Counted from the stretch's first letter, positions 8,791-19,859 are shown. The stretch: 64,000 nt of DNA from Flavobacteriales bacterium (GCA_016717305.1 JADKFY010000007.1:1-64000); one strand, 5' to 3'. Made by a program: numbers and translations. The notes: generated by a model not told the origin, from the letters alone.

Positions 8791-8959
8791 GCTGCTCCTT
8801 TTAGGGCGGTAAGATAGCTTGTGCAAGAATGGCAAGGAGGGACCCCTTTGGAACAAAGGGTCTTGGAACGGGGTGGAGGAGCCCGGAGATCGGCGAGCAA
8901 AAGCAGACGTACTGAACGGACTGCAGAGGTTCATTGGAGCAGCATGATCCAGATCTTGT

Positions 8960-8991
8960 TTTGGAAACCTCCGGGCCATCGCCTACTTTTC
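8960..8991 (+). promoter_or_regulatory. Candidate promoter of the lysyl oxidase gene
   Basis: TTTG at 8960-8963 and TACTTTTC at 8984-8991 are separated by 20 bases. This is close to the Bacteroidota pattern TTTG-N19-TAnnTTTG, with one base of extra spacing and a mismatch at the last base. The ATG follows 21 bases further on. The prediction is tentative. Confidence 0.3.
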
Positions 8992-9012
8992 CACTTCCAA
9001 ACTTGCTCCACC

Positions 9013-12000
9013 ATGACCTTTCGTTACGCCTCGTTACTGCTGACATCCCTACTTGCCAGTGCAGCGTTTGCACAATGTGTGACGACTTTTCCCATGAATG
9101 AAGCCTTCAGCGGCTTTACAGTAGGAACACCGGGCACCTTGGTCAACAATTGGACGAACCTGACCACCGACGAGCTCGATTGGTGGGTAGATAAGAACGG
9201 AACCCCAACGGCTGACACCGGCCCAATTGGTGACCACACCTCGCAAAGCACGCGTGAGAACTACATGTATGTAAGCGCCGCTGCAGCCGGGACAACACCG
9301 AACAAGACGGCGATACTTCAATCACCTTGCTTCAACCTAACGGGACTCACTTCACCCTATTTGACCTTTTGGTACCACCTGCGTGGCAACCAACAAGGCT
9401 GGTTGCATGTTGATCTGAACGTGAACGGCACCATCGTACCGGATGTTTGGGTGATCAGTGGAAACCAAGGGTTGCAATGGAAACAAGGCTGGCTGAACTT
9501 GACGGCCTACCAAGGCCAGAACAACTTGCGAATACGCTTCCGTGCGGAAACAGGGAGCGGGGTCCGTAGCGACATCGGCTTGGATGATGTTTTTGTGGGC
9601 AACCTGAACGCTGTACTGGGGTGTAACGAGAGCACCGCGGCGAATTACAACCCGGCCGTGAACATCAACAACAACAGCTGCGACTACAGTTGTCCCGCCG
9701 GCCAAAAGCGAGTAAAGATCGATATCGTATCGGACAACTACCCGCAGGAGACCACGTGGACATTAAAGAACGGAGCCACGAATGTCACCTTGGCAAGCGG
9801 AACGGCAACGGGTACAAGCTTGTGTGTACCGATCAACACCTGTCTTATTTTCCGTATCAACGATACACCGGGTGATGGCATTTACCACAACTCCTATGGC
9901 TATGGCGGATATTGGATCTACTTGGATGGGGTCCTAGTGCGCGCCGGTGGTGTCTTCGGCTATTTCGAGGAGACCACCTTCAACTGCCCACCGGGATTTT
10001 CTTGTAGCAGCGCAATACCAGTGAGCCTCGCCCCTGTCGGATCGACCTACCCTGTTACACTCGCCACGTTCACCACCACCGCCGTGGAACAATGGTACGA
10101 CTTCACCCCACCGCAATCAGGGGCCTATACCATCAGCACCTGTGGAACGAACAGTTGCGATACCCGACTTTGGCTGTATGACATGAACTGCAGCCAAGTC
10201 GTATTGAGCAACGGGATCGAGGGCGCCACCTTCGGTGATGATAATGACGGCGGATGCGGCTTGCAGGCAGTTGTGAACGCGAACATGCCAGGCGGGGTGC
10301 TCCACCATTTGCGTGTAGGCGATAATGCAGGTGCATGTGGGGGCCAAGTAACAGTGACCATTTCGTACAATGGACCGGTGACCGGATGCATGAACACGCA
10401 GAGCTGTAACTATGAGCCACTGGCAACGGTGCCATGTGCGGGTTGCTGTATCGCATTCGGAGACCCCGCTTGTCCCAATGGGCCGGATCTCACCTTGAAC
10501 CAAGCGGCACTTCAAAATAGCTTGACCATGCAAACGTTGAACATTACGGACGAATGTGCGCCGGAAGAAGGGTGTACGAAGGGATTAGGTCTTCGTCGCT
10601 TGATACGCTTCACCACCCGCATCGACAACATTGGGACCACCGACTACTACATCGGGAACAACAGCACCTTCCCCGGCATGTTCAATACCGACAATTGCCA
10701 TCACCATGCGCACTATGCCGGTTATGCGGATTATATCCTGTTCGATCAGAACGGGGCGGCCATTCCCGTAGGCTTTAAGAATGGCTTTTGTGTGATCGAC
10801 GTGGGATGTACCCCCGGTCACACGGGCCAATTCGGATGCAGTAACATGGGGATCACTGCAGGTTGCTACGATGTCTACGGCTCTGGCACCACCTGTAATT
10901 GGATCGACGTTACAGATGTTCCGCCGGGCACCTATACCCTCGTCTTACGCACGAACTGGCAGCGAGCACCGGATGCGTTGGGTCGACACGAGCGTGATTA
11001 CAGCAACAATTTCGCACAGGTCTGCATCAACCTCACGGCTTCCAGTTTCTCGGTGGTCACGGATTGTCCACCTTTTGTGGATTGTCTCGGACAGCCCTAT
11101 GGAGATGCACGATTGGACTGCAATGGTGTGTGTGCTGGTCCAACGAAACGAGGAGACCTGAATTACGATGGCAACCAGACCCAACCTGATGCCTTGGAGT
11201 TCGTAACGCGGATCCTCGGCGACGACATCTCCCCTTCCAATTGCAACGACCTCAATGGGGACAACCTGATCACCGTGACCGATGCCGCATTGATGGTGAA
11301 TTGCTTCAGCCAGCAAGATGTACACGACACCGCGGTGCATGCGATCCACTACCACCCTTGGTGCGATTTTCCGCGCGGCTATTTCAATTCCTCGGATGTC
11401 GTTGAATTGAGCTTGGCCAACCTGGACCCTGTGAACCAGACCGTGGACGTGATGATCAAGAACGCGAGCTGTCGCGTGATGGGCTATGAATTCAATGTGA
11501 GCGGATTGACGATCCAAAGCGCACAGAACCTTGGCTCCGAACCTGGTAGGCGATTTCACCATCAACACCGCATTGGGCGGGACGAAAGTGATCGGTCTCT
11601 CCTTTGTGGACAGTTCGTTGGTGAAGAACACCGCACCTGTTCCCTTGTGCCGCATCAGCTACTTAGGACTAACCGGTAGCACGGTCTGTATCTCGGGGAT
11701 CAACGACATCGTGAACAACGAGGCGAACAACGTGACCACGGTGATCACGGGTGGTTGCTTGTCAGTACCCAACACGGTTCTGGTGCAACCGATGGCTTGG
11801 TTGGAAGGCCCGTATGTGCAAGCCGAGGGCCTGATGCATGACAGTTTGCGTGTGAAAGGATTGATCCCGAACACCGAACCATATACAGCATTGGGCTTCA
11901 CCCAAATGTCCGGCGGCGGCGGTGAAGTGATCCAAGCGGGGGTGTTGAACACCGCTGGAAATACGGCGATCGTGGATTGGGTACTGATGGAATTGCGCCA

Positions 12001-12514
12001 GTCCACCTCACCTTATGCCCTAGTTGCAACCCGCTCTGCGTTGATCCGCCGCAATGGGACCATTGTGGCTACCGATGGCTCCTCTCCTGTTCAATTCCAA
12101 GCCGCACCGGGCAACTACCGTGTTACGGTAAGGCACCGGAACCACTTCGGGGCCATGACCAATGCAACGGTCGCGCTATCCGGTACCTCAGCAACGGTGG
12201 ACTTCAGGACCGCAGTCACCATAACGCACGGCACCAACGCCCGCAAGACCATTGGTGGAGCGACCCTGCTTTGGGCAGGAAATTGCAAACCGGACCACAC
12301 CATTTCATACACGGGCCAGTTGAATGATCGCGACCCGATCCTCGTTGTGATCGGTGGCTCTGTGGCCACGGCAACCGTAATGGGCTACTACTTGGAGGAC
12401 ACTTCCATGGACGGCATGGTGAAGTACACCGGTGCCAAGAACGATCGTGACCCGATCCTCGTGAACATTGGTGGTGTTGTGGCTACGAATACGATCACGG
12501 AGCAGATGCCGTAG
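9013..12514 (+). CDS. Secreted multidomain protein with lysyl oxidase, dockerin-like and cohesin-like domains (one frameshift)
   Basis: About 1166 residues across a frameshift at GG 11533-11534 (dropping one G joins the frames). The signal peptide is MTFRYASLLLTSLLASAAFA, followed by a jelly-roll/MAM-like domain (about 25-200). Cys-rich repeats of the GC-x-ANYNP type occur at about 201 and 456. A lysyl oxidase domain covers about 490-665. It has the copper motif Cys562-His563-His-His565-Ala-His567, and both precursors of the lysine-tyrosylquinone cofactor: Lys589 in FKNGFCVID and Tyr622 in GCYDVYGSG, followed by CNWIDVTDVPPGTYTL. Then come a dockerin-like pair of calcium loops (DLNYDGN..., DLNGDNL...) at about 714-770, a cohesin-like beta domain, and a C-terminal tandem repeat containing NDRDPILVxIGG. 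By family, LOX oxidises peptidyl lysine to allysine for cross-linking. Extracellular or surface location is inferred from the signal peptide and domains. Confidence 0.85.
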
Positions 12515-12574
12515 GGAGCTTTTGTCTGCATCGATAAGGATTTGGACAATACGCGAATAGAGTCTTTTTGAAAT

Positions 12575-12611
12575 ACTAAAAGCCCTGGCAAATCAGCCGG
12601 GGCTTTTAGTT
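12575..12611 (+). terminator. Rho-independent terminator after the lysyl oxidase gene
   Basis: An 11-base inverted repeat ACTAAAAGCCC ... GGGCTTTTAGT with a loop of about 13 bases (TGGCAAATCAGCC). It lies about 60 bases after the stop codon. The A-rich left arm and T-rich right arm make it usable in both directions. Confidence 0.7.
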
Positions 12612-13118
12612 TGGAAGGTAGTTCTGCTGTCCGCGTCTGCGGTTCTGTGATCCCCTTCTTCGTCAGGTGCGCCGAAACGCTAGACGTATTTCAATGCGTA
12701 TGATGACTCCGGAGACCGGGGATCAAGAAGTTGGAGAAGATCTGATCTGACGTGTTCACACATCACCCGAACGAACTGATGTTGAAGACATATTGAGAAG
12801 ACCTAGGATTGCAATAACACGGGCGCCAGAAACTTCGCGACCATCATCTACCATTCCGACTTTTCTCTTCTCTCTTCTTATTGTGATCGGCTCCAAAGGA
12901 ATTCTCCTTTCCTCGAGCACTATAGACCTCGGCAGGGTGAACCATGACCAACCTCAAACCTGTGCCGGCTCTGTCGGACTTTGGCGACGACCCTGCGCCT
13001 TCCAGTCGGAACAACGATAACCTTGGTCTTCCGCAGACAAGAAGTTCAAGGCATCCGTTAGTTTGATCTTTGGATCACCGACCATTCCCTGATCACGAAT
13101 TGGTCTCCCCCCAAAAAC
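12612..13118. other. Intergenic stretch without a supported gene
   Basis: About 500 bases between the terminator of the lysyl oxidase gene and the terminator of the minus-strand TPR gene. Open frames here are short, and I see no signal peptide, domain motif or RNA gene. No repeat arrays were noticed. It may be the remnant of a lost gene or simply spacer between two convergent units. Confidence 0.5.
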
Positions 13119-13151
13119 AAAAAGAGGCCAGGATCACTCCCAGCCTCTTTT
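13119..13151 (-). terminator. Terminator of the gyrA/TPR transcription unit
   Basis: The inverted repeat AAAAGAGGC ... GCCTCTTTT has a loop of about 14 bases. It starts about 20 bases beyond the stop codon of the minus-strand TPR gene (13170). On the minus strand the stem is followed by TTTTTG, as expected for a factor-independent terminator. Confidence 0.75.
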
Positions 13152-13169
13152 CAATTTCAGTAGTCGTGA

Positions 13170-14333
13170 TCACTCCTTCAGCAGCCCTTTCATGGTGGCG
13201 TACTTCGCTTGATCGCCGGTCTTTGCGTACAGTTTCATCAACTGTTGGATGGTCGGTACATCGTCCGTCTTCAGTTCGTGTGCTTTTTCGAAGAACGGAA
13301 CCGCTTTCACGTAGATATCATCGGCCACGGTCTTGCACTTGGTGTACTCGGCATCGCTCTTGATCTTGTTGCACTTCTCGTATTCGAAGGCAGCGCGGTT
13401 GTTGTACAGCACCCCGATATTGAAGTAGCTATCGAAGAATTTTGGATCAAGTTCCAAGCTCTTTTTGTAGGCCTCTTCGGCCTTTCCATACCATTCGGTC
13501 ATAACGGCCTCTTCGGTTGCGTCAGAAGCTTTCTTGTCGTACAAGCTGGCAAGTACAGACCATAAGATGGCATTGTTCGGATCCTTCTGAAGGCCCAGTT
13601 TCACGCTTTCTTCGGCTTCGGCACTTCGGTTCGCGGCGAGCAGGTAGCTCATTTCATCGAGGATCAGGTCCTTGTTGTCCGGATAAGCTTTACGCCCCTC
13701 ACCGATCGTTCTGATCGCACCGTCCAAATTCTCCTGTTTGCGCTCCAAGCTGGCGATGTAGCGATAGATCTCCGGCTTATGGTAACCGGCGGTCAACGCT
13801 TCGCGGTAGCGGGTAATGGCACCAGCGTGGTCGCCCTTGCTCTCGTAGGCCAACGCACTGTTGAAGATCGCATTGGTATCGGTTTGTCCGAACGCTTTTG
13901 CGATCTTCTCTGAACGGGCGTAGTTCGCGATCGCCTTGTCGTAGTCCTTCGCTGTAAAGGCATCGTTGCCGGAGTTCAAGGAAAGACCTTGCAGCGCGCC
14001 CAATGCCCGCATGTTTTCTTCCTTGTTGTTGCCTTTGGCATCCAATTCGTCGGCTTTCAAATAGCTCTCCACGGCCTTGTCCATGGCTTGCGGGAATTGG
14101 TCCTTCACGGCTTGATCCGTGCCCATGGCGATCAGTCGGTAGATATCCCCACGATAACGCCAAGTCTTCTCGCTGGCACCGGTCTTGGCATCTGTTGTTG
14201 CCGGTTCGATGAATTCGACCGCTTTGGCCAATTGGCCATCGTTCATGTAATTGTAGGCGTTCACCACATTGGCATTCTGGGCCGTGAGGGCCAGGGTTCC
14301 TGCGGTAAAAGCGATGGTAAGAAAGCTCTTCAT
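13170..14333 (-). CDS. Exported TPR repeat protein
   Basis: 387 residues. ATG 14333 is chosen because it gives a signal peptide (MKSFLTIAFTAGTLALTAQ) and begins 23 bases after the gyrA stop; an upstream ATG at 14360 would overlap gyrA and place the signal internally. Nearly the whole mature protein is TPR or TPR-like helices (for example DKAIANYARSEKIAKAFGQ, NAIFNSALAYESKGDHAGAITRYREAL, EEAYKKSLELDPKFFDSYFNIGVLYNN). Periplasmic scaffold proteins of this kind are very common in Bacteroidota and mediate protein-protein contacts; no specific partner can be read from the sequence. It is probably cotranscribed with gyrA and followed by a clear terminator. Confidence 0.85.
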   Translation of the reverse strand: MKSFLTIAFTAGTLALTAQNANVVNAYNYMNDGQLAKAVEFIEPATTDAKTGASEKTWRYRGDIYRLIAMGTDQAVKDQFPQAMDKAVESYLKADELDAKGNNKEENMRALGALQGLSLNSGNDAFTAKDYDKAIANYARSEKIAKAFGQTDTNAIFNSALAYESKGDHAGAITRYREALTAGYHKPEIYRYIASLERKQENLDGAIRTIGEGRKAYPDNKDLILDEMSYLLAANRSAEAEESVKLGLQKDPNNAILWSVLASLYDKKASDATEEAVMTEWYGKAEEAYKKSLELDPKFFDSYFNIGVLYNNRAAFEYEKCNKIKSDAEYTKCKTVADDIYVKAVPFFEKAHELKTDDVPTIQQLMKLYAKTGDQAKYATMKGLLKE

Positions 14334-14356
14334 TGTTCCGTTGGTTTCAGTCAAGG

Positions 14357-16942
14357 TCATTCGTCGTTATCGTCGTCTGCAACTTCGGTGCCACTCGCGT
14401 TCTCATCGGTGGATCCGCCTTCTGCACTTGGGTCCGTCGTGGTTTCACCGGCAACTCCATCGACCTCCTCCACTTCATCCTCCTTCAAGTCGCTATCCAC
14501 CTTGGCCACTGCGGCGATCTGGTCGTTCTTCCGCAGATCGATCAACTTCACACCTTGTGTTGCACGGCCTAGGACACGCATTTCGTTCAGACCCATGCGA
14601 ATGGTCATACCGCTCCGGTTGATGATCATCAACTGGTCATCTTCCTTCACTTCTTTGATCGCGATCAACTTGCCGGTCTTGTCCGTTACCTGGATGGTCT
14701 TAACGCCTTTACCACCGCGTTTCGTGATGCGGTAGTCATCCACTGGGCTCCGCTTTCCGTAGCCTTTTTCACTCACCACCAATACTTGGCGATCGGCGCT
14801 GTTCTCACGGTCCACAGTGATCATGCCCACCACTTCATCAGCCTCGCTGCCAAGGCGCATACCCCGCACTCCGCTGCTGTTGCGCCCCATCGGGCGAATG
14901 CCTTCTTCGTTGAAGTGTACGGCCTTCCCTTCTTTACTGGCCATGATGATGTCGCTCTGACCGTTGGTCAAACGTGCTTCGAGCAGTTCATCCTCTTCAC
15001 GGATCTTCACTGCAATGATGCCGTTGCTACGTGGACGGCTGTAAGCTTCCACCATGGTCTCCTTGATCACCCCCTTCTTAGTCCAAAGCACAACGGCGTG
15101 TTTCGCCAAGTACTCTTCATCCTTCAAGTCGGTCACGTTGAAGTAGGCGACCACTTTATCTTCGCCATCGATCTGCACCAAGTTCTGGATCGCGCGGCCT
15201 TTGCTTTGGCGCGTGCCTTCTGGAATGTCGTACACCCGCATCCAATACACCTTCCCTTTTTGGGTGAAGATGAGCAGGTAGTTGTGGTTTGTGGCAACGA
15301 ACAAGTGTTCCAAGAAGTCCTCATCACGTGTGGTACTTCCGCGGCTACCAACGCCACCACGGCCTTGGGTGCGGAACTCGCTCAATGCGGTGCGTTTGAT
15401 ATAGCCCAAGTGACTGATGGTGACCACAACCGCATCATCGGCGATCAGGTCCTCCATGCGCATATCGCCGGTGCCATGTACGATCTGGGTGCGACGCTTG
15501 TCTCCGTATTTCTCCTTTACCTCCAAGGTTTCGTCCTTGATGATCTGCATCCGCATGCCCTCATCCGCCAAAATGGCTTTCAGGTGGCCGATCAACTTCA
15601 TCAGTTCCGCATGTTCATCGCGGATCTTGTCGCGCTCCAGACCAGTTAGGCGCTGCAAACGCATGTCAAGGATCGCACGTGCTTGGATCTCGCTCAACCC
15701 GAATTCGGTCATCAACCCTTCGCGGGCGATGTCCGGTGTTTGGCTGGCACGGATCAACGCGATCACCTCATCCAAATGGTCAAGGGCGATCAGCAATCCT
15801 TCCAGGATATGGGCCCGTTCTTCGGCCTTGCGCAGGTCGTATTTCGTGCGACGGACCACCACATCATGCCGGTGTTCCACGAAATAAGCGATCATGTCCT
15901 TCAGCCCCAATAACATCGGCCGGCCTTTGACTAGGCAGATGTTGTTTATACTGAAGCTGGTTTGCAACCCACTGTACTTGTACAACTGGTTAAGGACGAC
16001 CGAACCCATCGATTCGCGTTTCACCTCATAGGCCACGCGAATACCGGTACGGTCACTGTAGTCGTTCACATCGCTTAGGCCTTCGATCTTCTTGTCGTTC
16101 ACCAGATCGGCAACACCCTTTACCAATTGAACGGCTTTGTTCGTTTGGAACGGGATCTCCGTGCAAATGATCGTTTCCCTTCCGCTCTTCTCATCTTCTT
16201 CAATGTGGCAAGCCGCGCGCAGGACGACGCGACCACGGCCCGTCTCATACGCTTCGCGGATCCCATCCACACCGATGATCACACCGCCGGTCGGGAAGTC
16301 GGGACCTTTGATATGCTCCATCAACCCGAGCGTATCGATATCCTTGTTCTCGATGTAGGCAACAATACCGTCGCATACCTCGCTCAAGTTGTGGGGCGCC
16401 ATGTTGGTGGCCATACCCACGGCGATCCCTGAAGCTCCGTTCACCAAGAGGTTCGGTATCTTGGTAGGCATTACGCTCGGCTCCTCCAACGTGTCGTCGA
16501 AGTTGGGGCGCATGTCAACCGTTTCCTTGTCCAGATCGGCCAATACTTCCTCGGCGATCCTCTTGAATCGCGCTTCGGTGTAACGCATCGCGGCCGGGCT
16601 GTCGCCATCGAGGCTTCCGAAGTTCCCCTGTCCATCGACCAACGGATAGCGCAAGCTCCATTCCTGCGCCATACGCACCATGGCATCGTAAACACTGCTG
16701 TCGCCGTGCGGGTGGTACTTACCGAGAACCTCACCCACGATACGGGCGCTCTTCTTGTACGGCCGATTGCTCAGTACACCAAGGTCTTGCATGCCGTAGA
16801 GCACACGGCGATGCACAGGTTTTAGTCCATCGCGTACATCGGGCAACGCACGGCTAACGATCACCGACATCGAATAATCGATGTAGGCGGTCTTCATCTC
16901 ATTCTCGATGTTGATCTGAATGATCTTTTCTCCTTCTGCCAT
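14357..16942 (-). CDS. gyrA: DNA gyrase subunit A
   Basis: 861 residues. The N-terminal winged-helix/tower region contains the catalytic tyrosine in AAMRYTEARF (Tyr121). The quinolone-resistance region HPHGDSSVYDAMVRM has Ser82 and Asp86 (E. coli Ser83/Asp87 positions) in the wild-type, susceptible state. The C-terminal half has the beta-pinwheel repeats with the GyrA box QGRGGVG, which distinguishes it from ParC. An acidic tail (last about 45 residues, rich in Asp, Glu, Gly, Thr) closes the protein. With GyrB it introduces negative supercoils using ATP. Length is typical. It is divergent from clpC, with 260 bases between the two starts. Confidence 0.97.
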   Translation of the reverse strand: MAEGEKIIQINIENEMKTAYIDYSMSVIVSRALPDVRDGLKPVHRRVLYGMQDLGVLSNRPYKKSARIVGEVLGKYHPHGDSSVYDAMVRMAQEWSLRYPLVDGQGNFGSLDGDSPAAMRYTEARFKRIAEEVLADLDKETVDMRPNFDDTLEEPSVMPTKIPNLLVNGASGIAVGMATNMAPHNLSEVCDGIVAYIENKDIDTLGLMEHIKGPDFPTGGVIIGVDGIREAYETGRGRVVLRAACHIEEDEKSGRETIICTEIPFQTNKAVQLVKGVADLVNDKKIEGLSDVNDYSDRTGIRVAYEVKRESMGSVVLNQLYKYSGLQTSFSINNICLVKGRPMLLGLKDMIAYFVEHRHDVVVRRTKYDLRKAEERAHILEGLLIALDHLDEVIALIRASQTPDIAREGLMTEFGLSEIQARAILDMRLQRLTGLERDKIRDEHAELMKLIGHLKAILADEGMRMQIIKDETLEVKEKYGDKRRTQIVHGTGDMRMEDLIADDAVVVTISHLGYIKRTALSEFRTQGRGGVGSRGSTTRDEDFLEHLFVATNHNYLLIFTQKGKVYWMRVYDIPEGTRQSKGRAIQNLVQIDGEDKVVAYFNVTDLKDEEYLAKHAVVLWTKKGVIKETMVEAYSRPRSNGIIAVKIREEDELLEARLTNGQSDIIMASKEGKAVHFNEEGIRPMGRNSSGVRGMRLGSEADEVVGMITVDRENSADRQVLVVSEKGYGKRSPVDDYRITKRGGKGVKTIQVTDKTGKLIAIKEVKEDDQLMIINRSGMTIRMGLNEMRVLGRATQGVKLIDLRKNDQIAAVAKVDSDLKEDEVEEVDGVAGETTTDPSAEGGSTDENASGTEVADDDNDE

Positions 16943-17112
16943 TTTTGTCAGTTCTGTCCATTGGCCCGTTCCTTGTGGAGGGCCTTCTCGAAAAGGGAGC
17001 CGAAGGTACCGCCTCGAACCATGACTTTTACCTGTAATTATTCACAAACGGACACGACCCTGTGGATAAATGCCGTTCCTCGGAACAAGCGCCATAATTG
17101 TCCGTTCAATAG

Positions 17113-17143
17113 CTTGCCCCCTGAGAAGGGACAACTACCTTAG
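17113..17143 (+). promoter_or_regulatory. Candidate promoter of clpC
   Basis: CTTG at 17113-17116 and TACCTTAG at 17136-17143 are separated by exactly 19 bases. This fits the Bacteroidota arrangement TTTG-N19-TAnnTTTG with one mismatch in each box (the -7 box also ends AG where TG is expected). The clpC ATG lies 59 bases downstream. No inverted repeat typical of CIRCE or a CtsR site was seen nearby. Confidence 0.4.
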
Positions 17144-17202
17144 CAGCACCCTCAGACACGAACCCTATTGGCCCTCGGGTCATAACGATAGAAATCGAAC
17201 AA

Positions 17203-19811
17203 ATGGACGCCAAATTCTCACCCCGTGTGCGCGACGTCATCACCTTCAGCCGTGAAGAAGCTTTACGTCTGGGTCACAACTACATAGGCATTGAACACAT
17301 CCTCCTCGGCCTTATCCGCGAAGGCGAGGGGAACGCCATCAAGATCCTTCAGCGTTTGGAGGTCGACGTGGACGAATTGCGCAAAGTGGTCGAAGGCTCC
17401 ATGGAGCCCGCCAGTGCCATGCGTCCACCCGATAAGGACAAGATCAGCTTGATCAAGCAGGCGGAGAAGATGCTGAAGATCACTTTCCTCGAGGCAAAGC
17501 TTTTCAAGAGCCCGCACATCGATACAGAACACGTGCTCCTGAGCATGCTGAAGGACGAGGACAATTTGGCCACCCGCACCTTGCACAAGTTCCATGTGGA
17601 CTACGATAGTGTGAAGCACGAAGTGGACACGATCCTCGCAGGCGGAAGCGATTCCACGGACATCTTCACCAAGAAGCCCAAGGCCGGTCCCCAAAGTGCC
17701 GACGACGACGATGATGATAGCGGCAGCGTGAGCGGTGGCGGAGGTGGTGGAGGCGGACAGCGCAAGCAAGGTGATAGCAAGAGCAAAACGCCGGTATTGG
17801 ACAATTTCGGCAGGGATCTGACCAAGATGGCCGAAGAAGGCAAGTTGGACCCTATAGTCGGACGTGAGAAGGAGATCGAACGGGTAAGCCAGATCCTTAG
17901 CCGCCGTAAGAAGAACAATCCCGTATTGATCGGTGAGCCTGGTGTGGGCAAGAGCGCGATCGCGGAAGGATTGGCATTGCGCATCATCCAACGGAAAGTG
18001 AGCCGTGTTTTGTTCAACAAGCGCATTGTGGCGTTGGATATCGCTTCGCTAGTGGCTGGCACGAAGTACCGTGGTCAGTTCGAAGAGCGCATGAAAGCGG
18101 TGATGAACGAGCTGGAGAATAGTCCGGACGTGATCCTGTTCATTGACGAGATACACACGATCGTAGGTGCCGGTGGGGCCAGCGGTTCCTTGGATGCAAG
18201 CAACATGTTCAAGCCTGCGCTAGCACGTGGGGAGATCCAGTGCATTGGTGCAACCACCTTGGACGAGTACCGCCAATACATTGAAAAGGATGGTGCCTTG
18301 GAACGCCGGTTCCAGAAAGTGATCGTGGAGCCTACAACGGTTGAAGAGACGATCCAGATCCTGAACAATATCAAGGAAAAGTACGAGGACCACCACAATG
18401 TGAACTTCACGGAAGAGGCGGTGAATGCGTGCGTGAAACTCACCAACCGCTACATTACGGACAGGCACCTACCGGACAAGGCGATCGATGCGCTGGACGA
18501 AGCGGGAAGCCGTGTCCATATCAGTAACATCGTGGTACCGAAGGCGATCTTGGACGTTGAGCAGAAGATCGAGGACATCAAAGAAGAGAAGAACAAGGTG
18601 GTGCGCAGCCAGCGTTACGAGGAGGCTGCCAAATTGCGCGACAAGGAGCGCCACCTCTTGGAGGAATTGGATGCCGCCAAGAAGCAATGGGAAGAAGAAA
18701 GCAAGAGCAACCGCACCACGGTGACAGAAGAAAACGTGGCCGAAGTGGTGGCCATGATGAGCGGTATCCCGGTTACTCGGATCGCTGAAAAGGAGAGCGG
18801 CAAACTGCGCCGTATGAAAGAGGAAATGACCGGCAATGTGATCGGGCAGGACGAAGCCGTTGCCAAAGTGGTGAAGGCCATCCAACGGAACCGTGCAGGA
18901 CTGAAGGATCCCAACCGCCCGATCGGCAGTTTCATTTTCCTAGGTCCTACCGGCGTTGGTAAGACCCAATTGGCGAAGGAACTAGCCCGTTACCTTTTCG
19001 ATACGAGCGATGCCTTGATCCGGATCGATATGAGCGAATACATGGAGAAATTCTCCGTGAGCCGTTTGATCGGTGCGCCTCCGGGCTACGTAGGGTATGA
19101 AGAAGGCGGACAGCTCACTGAGAAAGTGCGCCGTCGCCCCTACTCGATCATCCTGTTGGACGAGATCGAAAAGCCCACCCGGATGTGTTCAACCTGCTGC
19201 TACAAGCGCTGGATGATGGTAAGATGACGGATAGCTTGGGTCGCCATATCGACTTCAAGAACTCGATCATCATCATGACCTCCAACATCGGGGCACGGGA
19301 CCTGAGCGACTTCGGCAAGGGTGTTGGTTTCGGTACCCAAGCAAAAGCGGCAGGACAGGAAGACAGCAATCGCGGAGTGATCGAGAAGGCTCTGAAGAAA
19401 GCCTTCGCTCCTGAATTCTTGAACCGGATCGATGACATCATCATCTTCAACACCTTGAAGCGTGACGATATCCACAAGATCATCGATATCGAACTGGACC
19501 ACTTGTACAAGCGTGTTGCGGAGCTAGGCTACGATCTGAAGTTGAACGACGACGCCAAGGACTTCTTGGTGGATAAGGGTTATGATGAGAAATTCGGTGC
19601 GCGACCTTTGAAACGTGCGATCCAGAAATTCATCGAGGACCCGATGGCCGAGGAGATCATCAACCAAGGCGTCGAAGAAGGTGACAAGATCGCAGTTGCA
19701 ACGAACAAGGACAAGACGGACCTCCAGATCAAAGTGACCAAGGGCAAGAAGAAGACCAGCAAGAGTGAAGGTGGCGATCCCAAGGAGTTGCCGCCTGCAA
19801 GTGAGGCTTGA
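17203..19811 (+). CDS. clpC: ATP-dependent Clp protease ATP-binding subunit ClpC (one frameshift)
   Basis: About 869 residues across one break. The N-terminal double Clp_N domain starts FSPRVRDVITFSREEALRLG. An Asp/Gly-rich linker (DDDDDD, then an eight-Gly run) follows. The first AAA+ module has Walker A GEPGVGKSA and Walker B VILFIDEIHT. A UVR-type middle region (RYEEAAKLRDKERHLLEEL) marks ClpC as opposed to ClpB or ClpA. The second AAA+ module has Walker A GPTGVGKTQ. The frame breaks at about 19171-19174: inserting one G restores the conserved LLDEIEKAHPDVFNLLLQ, and the rest runs in another frame to 19811. ClpC unfolds proteins for ClpP and acts in protein quality control. A one-base loss in such a conserved ATPase is most simply a sequencing error. 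Confidence 0.93.
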
Positions 19812-19830
19812 TCACCTAATTGTTCAGTTC

Positions 19831-19859
19831 AAAAGGCCGGTGTTCGCATCGGCCTTTTG
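19831..19859 (+). terminator. Terminator of clpC
   Basis: A perfect 9-base stem AAAAGGCCG ... CGGCCTTTT with a loop of about 10 bases, starting about 20 bases after the clpC stop codon. Its T-rich right arm resembles a factor-independent terminator. Confidence 0.8.

Noticed and set aside
12793..13020. 75-codon frame in the large intergenic stretch
   Set aside because: Composition is unlike neighbouring proteins, no conserved pattern and no upstream signal; treated as chance.
16943..17202. HrcA/CIRCE or CtsR operator in the gyrA-clpC divergent region
   Set aside because: No matching inverted repeat (TTAGCACTC-type) or heptad repeat was found; only a promoter-like pair remains.
17696..17770. 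Asp- and Gly-rich low-complexity tract in clpC, considered as a repeat or assembly artefact
   Set aside because: It stays in frame and lies in the linker between the N-domain and the first AAA module, where length variation is normal.
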